Below are positions 1 through 5,018 of a stretch of DNA of 5,580 nt, one piece after another. Positions within the stretch are counted from its first letter, which is position 1, and the number at the start of each line of letters is the position of its first letter. Location of the stretch: positions 1 to 5,580 of the forward strand of contig JAPPNY010000043.1 in assembly GCA_028818385.1 (NCBI GenBank), written 5' to 3'. Position numbers and translations under genes: made by a program. The notes beneath the pieces were generated by a model, which saw only the letters and a list, made by a program, of their open reading frames with translations, had not been told where the DNA came from and did no database searches. The DNA is from Spirochaetaceae bacterium. GTDB lineage: Bacteria > Spirochaetota > Spirochaetia > SZUA-6 > Bin103.

Positions 1-59
1 AGGTCACCGAGATGCGCCCTGCGGCGTGAACTCTATTTCGTACGAGGCAATGCGCCCCC

Positions 60-88
60 TTGACGACGCGACGTAGATGCACCAATAT
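60..88 (+). promoter_or_regulatory. Weak candidate sigma-70-like promoter upstream of flgM
   Basis: TTGACG at 60-65 matches the -35 consensus at five of six positions. It is followed after 17 bases by CAATAT at 83-88, which matches the -10 consensus at only three of six. The location fits, lying about 120 bases upstream of the flgM start in a stretch with no supported gene. No sigma-28 type promoter was recognised. The match is weak enough to arise by chance. Confidence 0.2.
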
Positions 89-108
89 CCGGGCCGTCGG
101 CCATATGT

Positions 109-138
109 GAGGCCGGCTCGCCTCAAGAGGGGGAGGCC
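109..138 (+). other. Overlapping inverted repeats in the flgM leader
   Basis: GAGGC (109-113) can pair with GCCTC (120-124) across a six-base loop. The same GCCTC can instead pair with a second GAGGC (133-137). The two hairpins are mutually exclusive. Stems of five bases in GC-rich DNA are common, so this is a description of sequence rather than a claim of function. The rest of 1-209 shows no supported gene. All three plus frames are closed by stops at 27-29, 61-63 and 74-76, so at most the tail of an upstream gene could be present. Confidence 0.2.
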
Positions 139-209
139 ACAGAACAGTGCGGTGTGCTGCCGCGCGGCGTGGAGCCGTTGCGGTCAGGGCACCAGGAAGG
201 AGCACTCAG

Positions 210-494
210 ATGGCCGTCGACTCCCTCGGACCGATCGATCCGGTTTCCATTCTCAAGGACATCGACCGGACGGCAGCCGCCTCTCGCGCCGACGATGCCG
301 AGCCGGGCAGTCTGTCAACGGAAGCCCGCGTGGTCGCCGAGATTGAGGAAGCCATGGATATCGTCAACCGCAGCCCCACGGTCCGCGCGGAACTGGTCGC
401 CGACGTCAAGGCCAGGCTGCGGGACCCCGAATACCTCAGCTCCACCGTCCTCGACCGGATCGCCGAACGCCTTCAGGGCCGGTTCGGGACCTGA
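210..494 (+). CDS. flgM: Anti-sigma-28 factor FlgM (spirochaete-like)
   Basis: Predicted 94-residue negative regulator of flagellin synthesis. FlgM proteins bind the flagellar sigma factor FliA (sigma-28) in the cytoplasm and hold it inactive until the hook-basal body is complete. The N-terminus has an IDPV motif (residues 9-12) followed by a polar, probably disordered stretch to about residue 40. The C-terminal half is helical. It has AEIEEAMDIV (43-52), then RAELVADVKARLRDPEYL (59-76), then a closing helix LDRIAERL (81-88). This layout matches the sigma-binding half of FlgM and resembles spirochaetal members. The length is typical of the family. I chose ATG 210 because AGGAAGGAG (194-202) sits seven bases upstream; an earlier in-frame ATG at 147 has no such site. 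Flagellar partners that often follow flgM, such as flgN and flgK, are absent here. Identification rests on pattern memory; the family is short and diverges quickly. Confidence 0.75.
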   Translation: MAVDSLGPIDPVSILKDIDRTAAASRADDAEPGSLSTEARVVAEIEEAMDIVNRSPTVRAELVADVKARLRDPEYLSSTVLDRIAERLQGRFGT

Positions 495-495
495 G

Positions 496-511
496 CCCGG
501 CACCGGCCGGG
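496..511 (+). terminator. GC-rich stem-loop directly after flgM
   Basis: CCCGGC (496-501) and GCCGGG (506-511) form a perfect six-base stem with an ACCG loop, one base after the flgM stop codon. No T-run follows, so it is not a classical intrinsic terminator. It could slow RNA polymerase or protect the 3' end of a flgM transcript. A 115-base gap separates flgM from the next gene, which is consistent with a transcriptional break. Confidence 0.3.
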
Positions 512-595
512 AGCGGGCCGACATCCTTCCGTCCATCCCGGCGCGGCGCCTGCCTCACAAGGCCCATGGCCTCGCCGCTGCCCCTCTTCCGGACC

Positions 596-601
596 TATAC
601 T
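596..601 (+). promoter_or_regulatory. Possible -10 element just before the Nif3-family gene
   Basis: TATACT at 596-601 differs from the TATAAT consensus by one base. It lies nine bases before the most likely start codon (TTG 610). No recognisable -35 hexamer is present about 17 bases upstream, and no Shine-Dalgarno precedes the start. If the element is used, transcription would begin almost at the start codon and give a leaderless or near-leaderless message. A chance match is quite possible. Confidence 0.25.
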
Positions 602-609
602 GCGCTCCC

Positions 610-1392
610 TTGCTGATCAGCGAGTTCGATGCATTCGTCCGTGACGCACTCATCGCGCCGATGGCGCCGGCCGACGCGGCCGACGCGGCGCCGAACGGCC
701 TGCAGGTAGGGGCCGCAGACGCCCCTGTCGCACGCGTTGCGTTCGCGGTCGACTGCGGGCTGGAGGTGCTGCGGCGCGCCGCCGACCAGGACGCACAACT
801 GCTGTTCGTCCATCATGGCCTGTTCTGGGGTCGCCAGGTGACCGTCACCGGCGGGCTCTTCGAGCGCCTCCGCGTGCTGATGCAGCGCGATCTGGCCCTC
901 TACGCCGTCCACCTGCCGCTGGACGCCCACCCCCGGCTCGGCAACAACGCCGGCATGGCCGCCGCGCTCGGGCTCACCGACTGCCGGCCCTTCGGCGACT
1001 ACCACGGGGTCGACATCGGCGTCGCCGGCCGCGTACCGGAAGCGCGCTACCCCGACGGCGCCACGCTGGACGAGCTGCTCGCCGACCCGTTCGGCGGGCG
1101 CGAGCGGTGCTCGGCGGTGCTGCCGTTCGGGGCGGAGCGCATCCGCACCGTAGGGCTGGTGTCGGGTGGCGGCACCCACATCGTCAGCCAGGCGATCGCC
1201 GCGGGACTCGACCTGTACATTACCGGCGATGCCTCGCACGAGGTCTATCACGAGGCGCTGGAGGCCGGCATCAACGTCGTCTTCGCCGGCCACTACGCGA
1301 CCGAGACCTGGGGCGTGCGCAACATGATGGCGCACATCGCCGCTCACACCGAGTTGGCGACCACCTTCATCGACCTGCCGACCGGCCTGTGA
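610..1392 (+). CDS. Nif3-like dinuclear metal center protein
   Basis: Predicted 260-residue member of the Nif3/YbgI family, which forms hexameric rings with two metal ions per subunit. Some members are annotated as GTP cyclohydrolase I type 2, but the physiological reaction is unsettled for most. The family signature residues are all visible: APNGLQV (27-33), the VHHG metal motif (67-70, His68 and His69), HLPLDAH with Asp105 (101-107), and GHYATE with His228 and Glu232 (227-232). SGGGTH (185-190) and ITGDASHE (204-211) are also typical. The length fits the short form without an inserted PII-like domain. The start is uncertain. TTG 610 (or CTG 613) preserves the usual N-terminal helix, whereas the first in-frame ATG (661) would remove it; there is no clear ribosome site. 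The stop codon overlaps the start of lspA (GTGA), implying coupled translation. The flgM reading frame ends 115 bases earlier. Confidence 0.9.
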   Translation: MLISEFDAFVRDALIAPMAPADAADAAPNGLQVGAADAPVARVAFAVDCGLEVLRRAADQDAQLLFVHHGLFWGRQVTVTGGLFERLRVLMQRDLALYAVHLPLDAHPRLGNNAGMAAALGLTDCRPFGDYHGVDIGVAGRVPEARYPDGATLDELLADPFGGRERCSAVLPFGAERIRTVGLVSGGGTHIVSQAIAAGLDLYITGDASHEVYHEALEAGINVVFAGHYATETWGVRNMMAHIAAHTELATTFIDLPTGL

Positions 1393-1982
1393 GCCCACCG
1401 AGCGCCAGGGAGCGCTACCTGCCGCTGCTGCTCACGCTGGCGGTGGTGGCCGCCGACCAGATCGTGAAGGCGATCGTGGAGGCAACGCTGCCCCTGGAGC
1501 GGCCCGTTCCCGTGATCGGCGACTTCCTGCGATTCACGTACGTGCACAACACCGCGATAGCCTTCAGCATCGGCCGCGGCATCCCGGCGGACCTGCGCCG
1601 CGTGCTGCTGCTCATCCTGCCGTTGGTGGCGATCGGCCTGATCTCGGCGTATTACTTCGCCACCGACCAGCTCACGCGCGGGCAGCGATGGCTGCTGGCG
1701 GCGATCATGGGCGGCGGCATCGGCAACTACGTGGACCGTGTCGCCCGGCCGGACGGGGTGGTCGACTTCGTGGACGTGAAGTTCTACGGCATCCTGGGCT
1801 TCAGCCGGTTTCCGACCTTCAACGTGGCCGATTCGTCGGTGGTAGTCGCCGGCATCCTGCTGCTGGCAAGCTCGTGGTTGGTGTCGCGGCCGAGGCATGA
1901 TGCCATGGACCCGGAGAACGGCGTCCGGGAGCAGTGCGTGCCCGAAAACGGCGTGCCTGAAAACGACGAGGAGGACAGATGA
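1389..1982 (+). CDS. lspA: Lipoprotein signal peptidase (signal peptidase II)
   Basis: Predicted 197-residue inner-membrane aspartyl protease. It removes signal peptides from prolipoproteins after diacylglyceryl transfer to the lipobox cysteine. Four hydrophobic segments are visible, at roughly residues 11-30, 70-90, 99-118 and 146-165. The conserved boxes are present: AADQIVK with Asp23, the VHNTAIAFS box with Asn54, GGGIGNYVDR (108-117), VVDF with catalytic Asp126, and FNVAD with catalytic Asp148. The start is GTG 1389, overlapping the TGA of the Nif3-family gene. Family members are usually about 160-170 residues. This one continues for about 30 polar, acidic residues after the last helix, with PENGV at 175-179, PENGV at 185-189 and PEN at 190-192. 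The tail ends in the overlap with the next gene. The core identification is secure; the tail has no assigned role. Confidence 0.95.
   Translation: MSPPSARERYLPLLLTLAVVAADQIVKAIVEATLPLERPVPVIGDFLRFTYVHNTAIAFSIGRGIPADLRRVLLLILPLVAIGLISAYYFATDQLTRGQRWLLAAIMGGGIGNYVDRVARPDGVVDFVDVKFYGILGFSRFPTFNVADSSVVVAGILLLASSWLVSRPRHDAMDPENGVREQCVPENGVPENDEEDR
1911..1964 (+). repeat. Degenerate PEN(GV)-coding repeat in the lspA tail
   Basis: Two 15-base units encoding PENGV lie at 1911-1925 and 1941-1955. A partial third unit encoding PEN follows directly at 1956-1964. The units differ mainly at synonymous positions (GAGAAC versus GAAAAC), so they are not a fresh duplication. They fall after the last membrane helix of LspA, in a stretch not needed for catalysis. 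Confidence 0.55.
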
Positions 1983-2254
1983 ACAAGGCGATGAACACGG
2001 CAGTCTTCATGGTGGCCGCCACCGCGTTCTCGCTGGCCATGATGGTGGTGGTGATCCTGATCTCCATCGTGCTGGTCGGCTGGCTGACGCAGATGGGGCT
2101 CGCGCAGGGGGTGGCGTCGGTGCTGCTGGTGGTGTTCACCCTCGCCGGGCTGGCGGGATCCTTCTTCGCCTACGGGCGGGTGATCAAGCTGGTCGACCGC
2201 AAGATCGACCTGTCGTCGAAGATCTACCCGCTGTTCCAGCGCCGGCGGCGGTAG
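1979..2254 (+). CDS. Small two-helix membrane protein downstream of lspA
   Basis: Predicted 91-residue protein with two hydrophobic segments (about residues 8-35 and 44-66) and a basic C-terminal tail ending in four arginines. The tail contains RVIKLVDRKIDLSSKIYPLF (67-86) and probably faces the cytoplasm. The gene starts inside the end of lspA (ATGA overlap). A strong Shine-Dalgarno, GAGGAGG, sits at 1968-1974, four bases upstream of ATG 1979. An in-frame ATG at 1991 is an alternative start. From memory, spirochaete genomes carry similar short proteins next to lspA, sometimes annotated as 'leader peptide processing enzyme'; I know of no demonstrated activity. No catalytic motif is visible. 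The overlap with lspA suggests the two proteins are made together, perhaps in fixed ratio at the inner membrane; that role is inference. Confidence 0.8.
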   Translation: MNKAMNTAVFMVAATAFSLAMMVVVILISIVLVGWLTQMGLAQGVASVLLVVFTLAGLAGSFFAYGRVIKLVDRKIDLSSKIYPLFQRRRR

Positions 2255-2304
2255 GCCGACGCGTAAGGTGGAGATGGGCCGAAAGCGGAGCCGTACGCCG
2301 CGCG

Positions 2305-2327
2305 CCGTCCTCGGCAGGCGACGGTTT
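2305..2327. terminator. Weak hairpin between convergent genes
   Basis: CCGT (2305-2308) pairs with ACGG (2321-2324). After a two-base bulge, CCT (2309-2311) pairs with AGG (2316-2318) around a CGGC loop. Three T residues follow at 2325-2327. The hairpin lies in the 80-base gap between the stop codons of the small membrane protein and the minus-strand aldolase, where a shared terminator would be expected. The T-run is short and the stem imperfect. Confidence 0.3.
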
Positions 2328-2334
2328 CGGGGCG

Positions 2335-3078
2335 CTACCCTCCGCGCGCCTGGGCCAGCGCCGCGCGCGCCGCGCTGTCGGTGAAGCGCAGGTCGCTGGC
2401 GATGTCGATGAACTGGAACCCCTCGCGCAGGCGGCGGGGGACGTCCGCCGGGTTCGGCACCGGCATCCCGCACGGAACGCCCGCGCGCGCGCAGCCTTCG
2501 CGGAAGCGCTGCAGCGCATCTTCGTGCCGCGGGTCGCCGGCGGTCACCCCCATCGACAGCGCCAGGTCGCCCGGACCCAGGAAGCCGATGTCGACCCCGT
2601 CGACGCGGGCAATCGCCTCGGCGTTGTCGATCCCTTCCAGATCCTCGATCTGCGGGATGCACAGCAGCCTGTCGTTGGCTGTCTGCCGGTAGTCATCGGC
2701 CAGCGTCACACAGCGGCCCGTCCCCTGTGAGCGCGTGCCGGCCGGCGGATAACGCATGGCGGACACGACGGCGGCGGCCTGCTCCGGCGTCGACACGTGC
2801 GGGATCACCAGACCGCAGGCACCCGCGTCCAGCACGCGGCCGATGGTGACCGGGTCGTGGTCCCAGATACGCGCCAGGGGCACGGCGCCGCGCGCCTCGG
2901 TGGCGCGGAACGTGTGGGCGATGAGGCCCAGGTCGAAGGCGGTGTGCTCGGCATCGACCACCAGCCAGGAGTAGCCTGCGGCCGCCATGACCTCCGCCGC
3001 CAGGGGCGAGCCGAGATTGAGCCACGAGCCCAGCGACGGCTCACCCGCCGCCAGTGCCTGCTTGATGGAGTCTGTCAT
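2335..3078 (-). CDS. HpcH/HpaI-family class II aldolase
   Basis: Predicted 247-residue cytoplasmic aldolase of the HpcH/HpaI (2-dehydro-3-deoxyglucarate / 4-hydroxy-2-oxoheptanedioate) family. These metal-dependent enzymes cleave 2-oxo-4-hydroxy acids to pyruvate or a related keto acid plus an aldehyde. Visible features include WLNLGSP (19-25), VVDAEHTAFD with His45 (40-49), LARIWD with Arg70 (68-73), PQIEDLEGIDN with metal ligand Glu145 (142-152), and FLGPGDLALSMG with Asp171 (166-177). His45 and Arg70 fall at the same numbers as in E. coli HpaI. I chose ATG at 3078 because AAAGGA (3090-3085 on this strand) lies six bases upstream; an in-frame ATG five codons earlier has no such site. The substrate cannot be set from sequence, since the family includes sugar-acid and aromatic-catabolism members. 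The gene stands alone, convergent with the lspA group and divergent from the next gene, with no pathway partners in the window. Confidence 0.92.
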   Translation of the reverse strand: MTDSIKQALAAGEPSLGSWLNLGSPLAAEVMAAAGYSWLVVDAEHTAFDLGLIAHTFRATEARGAVPLARIWDHDPVTIGRVLDAGACGLVIPHVSTPEQAAAVVSAMRYPPAGTRSQGTGRCVTLADDYRQTANDRLLCIPQIEDLEGIDNAEAIARVDGVDIGFLGPGDLALSMGVTAGDPRHEDALQRFREGCARAGVPCGMPVPNPADVPRRLREGFQFIDIASDLRFTDSAARAALAQARGG

Positions 3079-3203
3079 CCTTTGTCCTTTCATACCGTCG
3101 CTGCTGGTGAAGCCATCGACGGCGTGGCGAAGTCGTGGATCCAAAGGCTACGCATCAACGGAAGAGCCTGCAACCTCATTGCCATGCTACGTTGAAGGTC
3201 GAT
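3079..3203. other. Divergent intergenic region
   Basis: These 125 bases separate the aldolase start (leftward) from the start of a membrane-protein gene (rightward), so promoters for both should lie here. On the minus strand the Shine-Dalgarno of the aldolase is clear. On the plus strand GAAGG (3194-3198) sits five bases before GTG 3204. I found no convincing -35/-10 pair or operator palindrome. Confidence 0.4.
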
Positions 3204-3989
3204 GTGATCTGCCGCCGTCGGGTCGCGAGCGCAATGGTGCCGGCCGGCGTAGCGCTGGTTCTGCTCGCATGGGCAGGGCATGCCCAGGATCCCGAGCCGT
3301 CACCGTCGGCCGCCACGTCGGTCACGCGGGAGGTGTTCGTCGAAGAGTCCGGGTGTCCGCCAACGCGGTTCGATCGGGCGCGCTGCGCCCACTCCGAATC
3401 GCTGGCGCAGTTGCATCAGCAGTTTTTAGAGGGCGAGGAACGCTGGTTGACGAACAACGTGAAGGCGGTGGTGTCGGTGGTCGGAACGTCGACGGCTTTG
3501 ACGATCCACCTGTGGGCACTTGTCGTGTGGGGTCTGGCTGCCCCACTTCATCGCTTCCACCGCAGCCGGCACACGACGCTGCCCTCGGCCCGGCCGCGGG
3601 CGATCGCTGCCGCAGTCATCGCGGTCAGTGTCGGCTTTTTCTGGTCGGTATCTGCAGCAGTCGAAGCTCGGTTTGCGTTGGCCGCGATCCTCATGATCCC
3701 CCTTTTTCTCTTGCATCTGCCACTGTGGGCCGTCTCGATCTTGGGGAAGCTCGTCGAGGTGTCTTCCGTGCTGATCCCACCCGATGAGCTGCGATTCTTC
3801 TATCCGCGGCCACTGTTCATCATCGCGTACCTCGCCGCCGGCTCGACGCTGTACGTACTGTATCTGGCGTTCCGATCATGGCGGAAGCAGTGGTGGACCT
3901 CCTTTGGGCGTGTGCACTACAGCGTCGTGGCGATCGCGCTGGCCTGGTATCCGCTTCATCTTCTGGTGTACTGGCGCTTCATCCCGTAG
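3204..3989 (+). CDS. Unrecognised multi-pass membrane protein with signal peptide
   Basis: Predicted 261-residue protein of unknown function. It opens with a signal-peptide-like segment: a CRRR basic region (3-6), a hydrophobic core (8-24), and a likely cleavage after GHA (25-27). A polar, probably periplasmic stretch of about 60 residues follows and contains two cysteines, C51 and C61, ten residues apart, which could form a disulfide. Hydrophobic segments are then seen at roughly 88-112, 133-152, 157-180, 203-224 and 238-257. Basic, His-rich loops at about 116-133 and 225-230 probably face the cytoplasm. The chain ends shortly after the last segment. I chose GTG 3204 because GAAGG lies five bases upstream and it leads straight into the basic region. 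ATG 3135 would put about 23 polar residues before the signal, and ATG 3234 has a poorer ribosome site. I recognise no domain. It is divergent from the aldolase and followed by decayed genes. Confidence 0.7.
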   Translation: MICRRRVASAMVPAGVALVLLAWAGHAQDPEPSPSAATSVTREVFVEESGCPPTRFDRARCAHSESLAQLHQQFLEGEERWLTNNVKAVVSVVGTSTALTIHLWALVVWGLAAPLHRFHRSRHTTLPSARPRAIAAAVIAVSVGFFWSVSAAVEARFALAAILMIPLFLLHLPLWAVSILGKLVEVSSVLIPPDELRFFYPRPLFIIAYLAAGSTLYVLYLAFRSWRKQWWTSFGRVHYSVVAIALAWYPLHLLVYWRFIP

Positions 3990-4042
3990 TCCTTCTCCGC
4001 ACCCAAGATCAGTACCGTCTCGGGTTTCTCCGAGGGTCCCGG

Positions 4043-4214
4043 CTCCGGCCTTCGTCGGGGCCGCAGGGCATGGACCTGCCAGGGTTCCGGCTGCACGCGC
4101 TCAAGGGGCCGCTCAAAGGCCACTTCGCGGTCTCGGTATCCGCTCAACTGGCGCGTGACGTTCCGGTTCGAGGACGGGGCGCCGGTCGATGTGGACTACG
4201 TTGACTATCACTGA
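4043..4214 (+). pseudogene. higB: Remnant of a HigB/RelE-type toxin gene
   Basis: The C-terminal half of a HigB-family mRNA-interferase toxin is readable in two frames. The first frame runs from about 4043 and includes PQGMDLPGFRLHALKG and LKGHFAVSVSA (up to 4144). One extra base near 4145 then shifts the frame, and the conserved ending continues as NWRVTFRFEDG and DVDYVDYH, closing at TGA 4212-4214. HigB proteins are about 90-100 residues; here the first 35-40 or so are missing, with no matching sequence in any frame upstream of about 4043. The gene is therefore truncated and frameshifted and should not make an active toxin. It sits 15 bases before the matching antitoxin remnant, in the toxin-first order usual for hig loci. 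A single-base sequencing error could explain the shift, but not the missing N-terminus. Confidence 0.8.
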
Positions 4215-4228
4215 GGAGGAGACGAACC

Positions 4229-4514
4229 ATGACTATGCACAATCCGCCGCATCCCGGCGGCATCGTGAAGCGGCAGTGCCTCGAACCTCTGGGGTTGACG
4301 GTGACCCGGGCCGCCCAGGGGCTGGGCGTCACCAGACAGGCGCTGTCCGACTGTTGACCGAACGGACGGGGATCTCAGTGGAGATGGCGATCCGGCTATC
4401 GAAGCCTTCGGATCGACGCCGGAGGTGTGGCTGGGGATGCAGATGGCCTACGATCTGTGGCTGGCCCGCGGCCGGGACGGGGAGATTGTGGTGGAACGCT
4501 TTGTGGCGGCCTGA
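4229..4514 (+). pseudogene. higA: Frameshifted HigA-type antitoxin gene
   Basis: Remnant of a HigA/VapI-type Xre-family DNA-binding antitoxin, normally about 95-100 residues, which neutralises HigB and represses its own operon. ATG 4229 follows a strong GAGGAGGAG site (4213-4221). The first frame has [17 protein letters not shown] and the start of the helix-turn-helix ([16 protein letters not shown]), then hits TGA at 4355-4357. Removing a one-base deletion near 4352 restores [18 protein letters not shown] second one-base deletion near 4405 restores FGS, PEVWLGMQMAYDLW and VERFVAA, ending at TGA 4512-4514. As written, only about 42 residues would be translated, lacking the second half of the helix-turn-helix. 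The full family length can be rebuilt across three frames, so the gene either decayed recently or contains read errors. Confidence 0.85.
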
Positions 4515-4661
4515 TCGGATGCCCGTCCAGTATCGTTCAAGGTGCCGCCCAGTCCCAGCGCGACCCAGAGACACCAGCCGTGGCGGCGCCGTAGCGTCAC
4601 CGTGCGGCCGGTCCATTCTCGGTCCGGCGGCGCAACGAACGGGGGGTTTGGCTTCACACGT
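4515..4661. other. Unassigned stretch between higA and transposase remnants
   Basis: These 147 bases lie between the antitoxin remnant and the first recognisable transposase residues. I found no gene, ribosome site or clear inverted repeat here. One end of the former insertion sequence should lie in this stretch, but I could not identify a terminal repeat. Confidence 0.4.
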
Positions 4662-4862
4662 CCCAAGTACCCAGAGACGTTGATTGAGGCGCTGGACTTC
4701 TCCCGGTCCTACCCGAACTGCCACAACTTCTGGTCGGCATCCGCTGGCATAATGGCGTCCGCTGCCCCCCACTGCGGCTCGCCGGTCGTCCGCTACAACG
4801 GGATCAGCTCCTACGAGATCCACCGGGAGATCGGCGTCACGCAGAAGACCGCTTGGTTCATG
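4662..4862 (+). pseudogene. Fragment of an IS1595-type transposase (internal deletion)
   Basis: Readable pieces match the N-terminal part of IS1595/ISXO2-like transposases. The first frame gives KYPETLIEALDF and NCHNF (4665-4730). A one-base loss near 4730 leads to LVGIRWHNGVRCP. An extra C in a C-run near 4769 then restores the first frame as HCGSPVVRY, which is the Zn-ribbon region. This is followed at once by NGISSYEIHREIGVTQKTAWFM, ending about 4862. In intact relatives I expect roughly 50-60 residues between the Zn-ribbon and the NGISSYE segment, so an internal deletion is likely. The catalytic domain that should follow TAWFM is absent. No terminal inverted repeats or target duplication were recognised. 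The fragment cannot encode an active transposase. Its neighbour on the left is the decayed higBA pair. Confidence 0.75.
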
Positions 4863-5018
4863 GGTCCCCGACGCTGGCGCCGTCATCTGGACCCGTCGCG
4901 CCGACGAGCGCCAAGGGGTCGGTCGACGCGCTCTCGATGAGCGCCATCCCGGCGATCGCCACGATCAGGGCTCATCGCTCAGAGGGCCGTGGAGCCTGCC
5001 ACAGGAGCCGAGCGTCGA
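4863..5018. other. Unassigned stretch after the transposase fragment
   Basis: No transposase residues continue past about 4862, and I see no intact gene before the stop of the minus-strand gene at 5019. A 34-codon GTG-initiated frame on the minus strand (4962-4858) encodes a mildly hydrophobic peptide but has no ribosome site, so I do not call it a gene. Confidence 0.4.

Noticed and set aside
1..209. Possible tail of an upstream gene at the left edge
   Set aside because: All plus frames close by position 76, and none of the short tails can be matched to a protein.
154..609. Upstream extension of the Nif3-family frame to ATG 154
   Set aside because: The added 152 residues are the flgM region read in another frame and have no family match. 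Family homology begins at about 610.
595..1398. Long open frame of 267 codons on the minus strand opposite the Nif3-family gene
   Set aside because: It mirrors a well-supported gene in GC-rich DNA. Its translation is rich in Arg, Gly and Val with no recognisable motif and no ribosome site.
1784..2662. Long minus-strand open frame spanning the lspA end, the small membrane protein and the aldolase end
   Set aside because: It crosses three supported genes, and its translation is low-complexity (Arg/Gly and His runs). It is typical of an antisense shadow frame.
1897..2730. Plus-strand frame of 277 codons starting in the lspA tail
   Set aside because: It overlaps the supported small membrane protein and runs antisense through most of the aldolase, with no domain.
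4858..4962. 34-codon minus-strand frame with a hydrophobic, secretion-like beginning
   Set aside because: There is no ribosome site or recognisable family, the length is short, and it lies in a region of decayed DNA.
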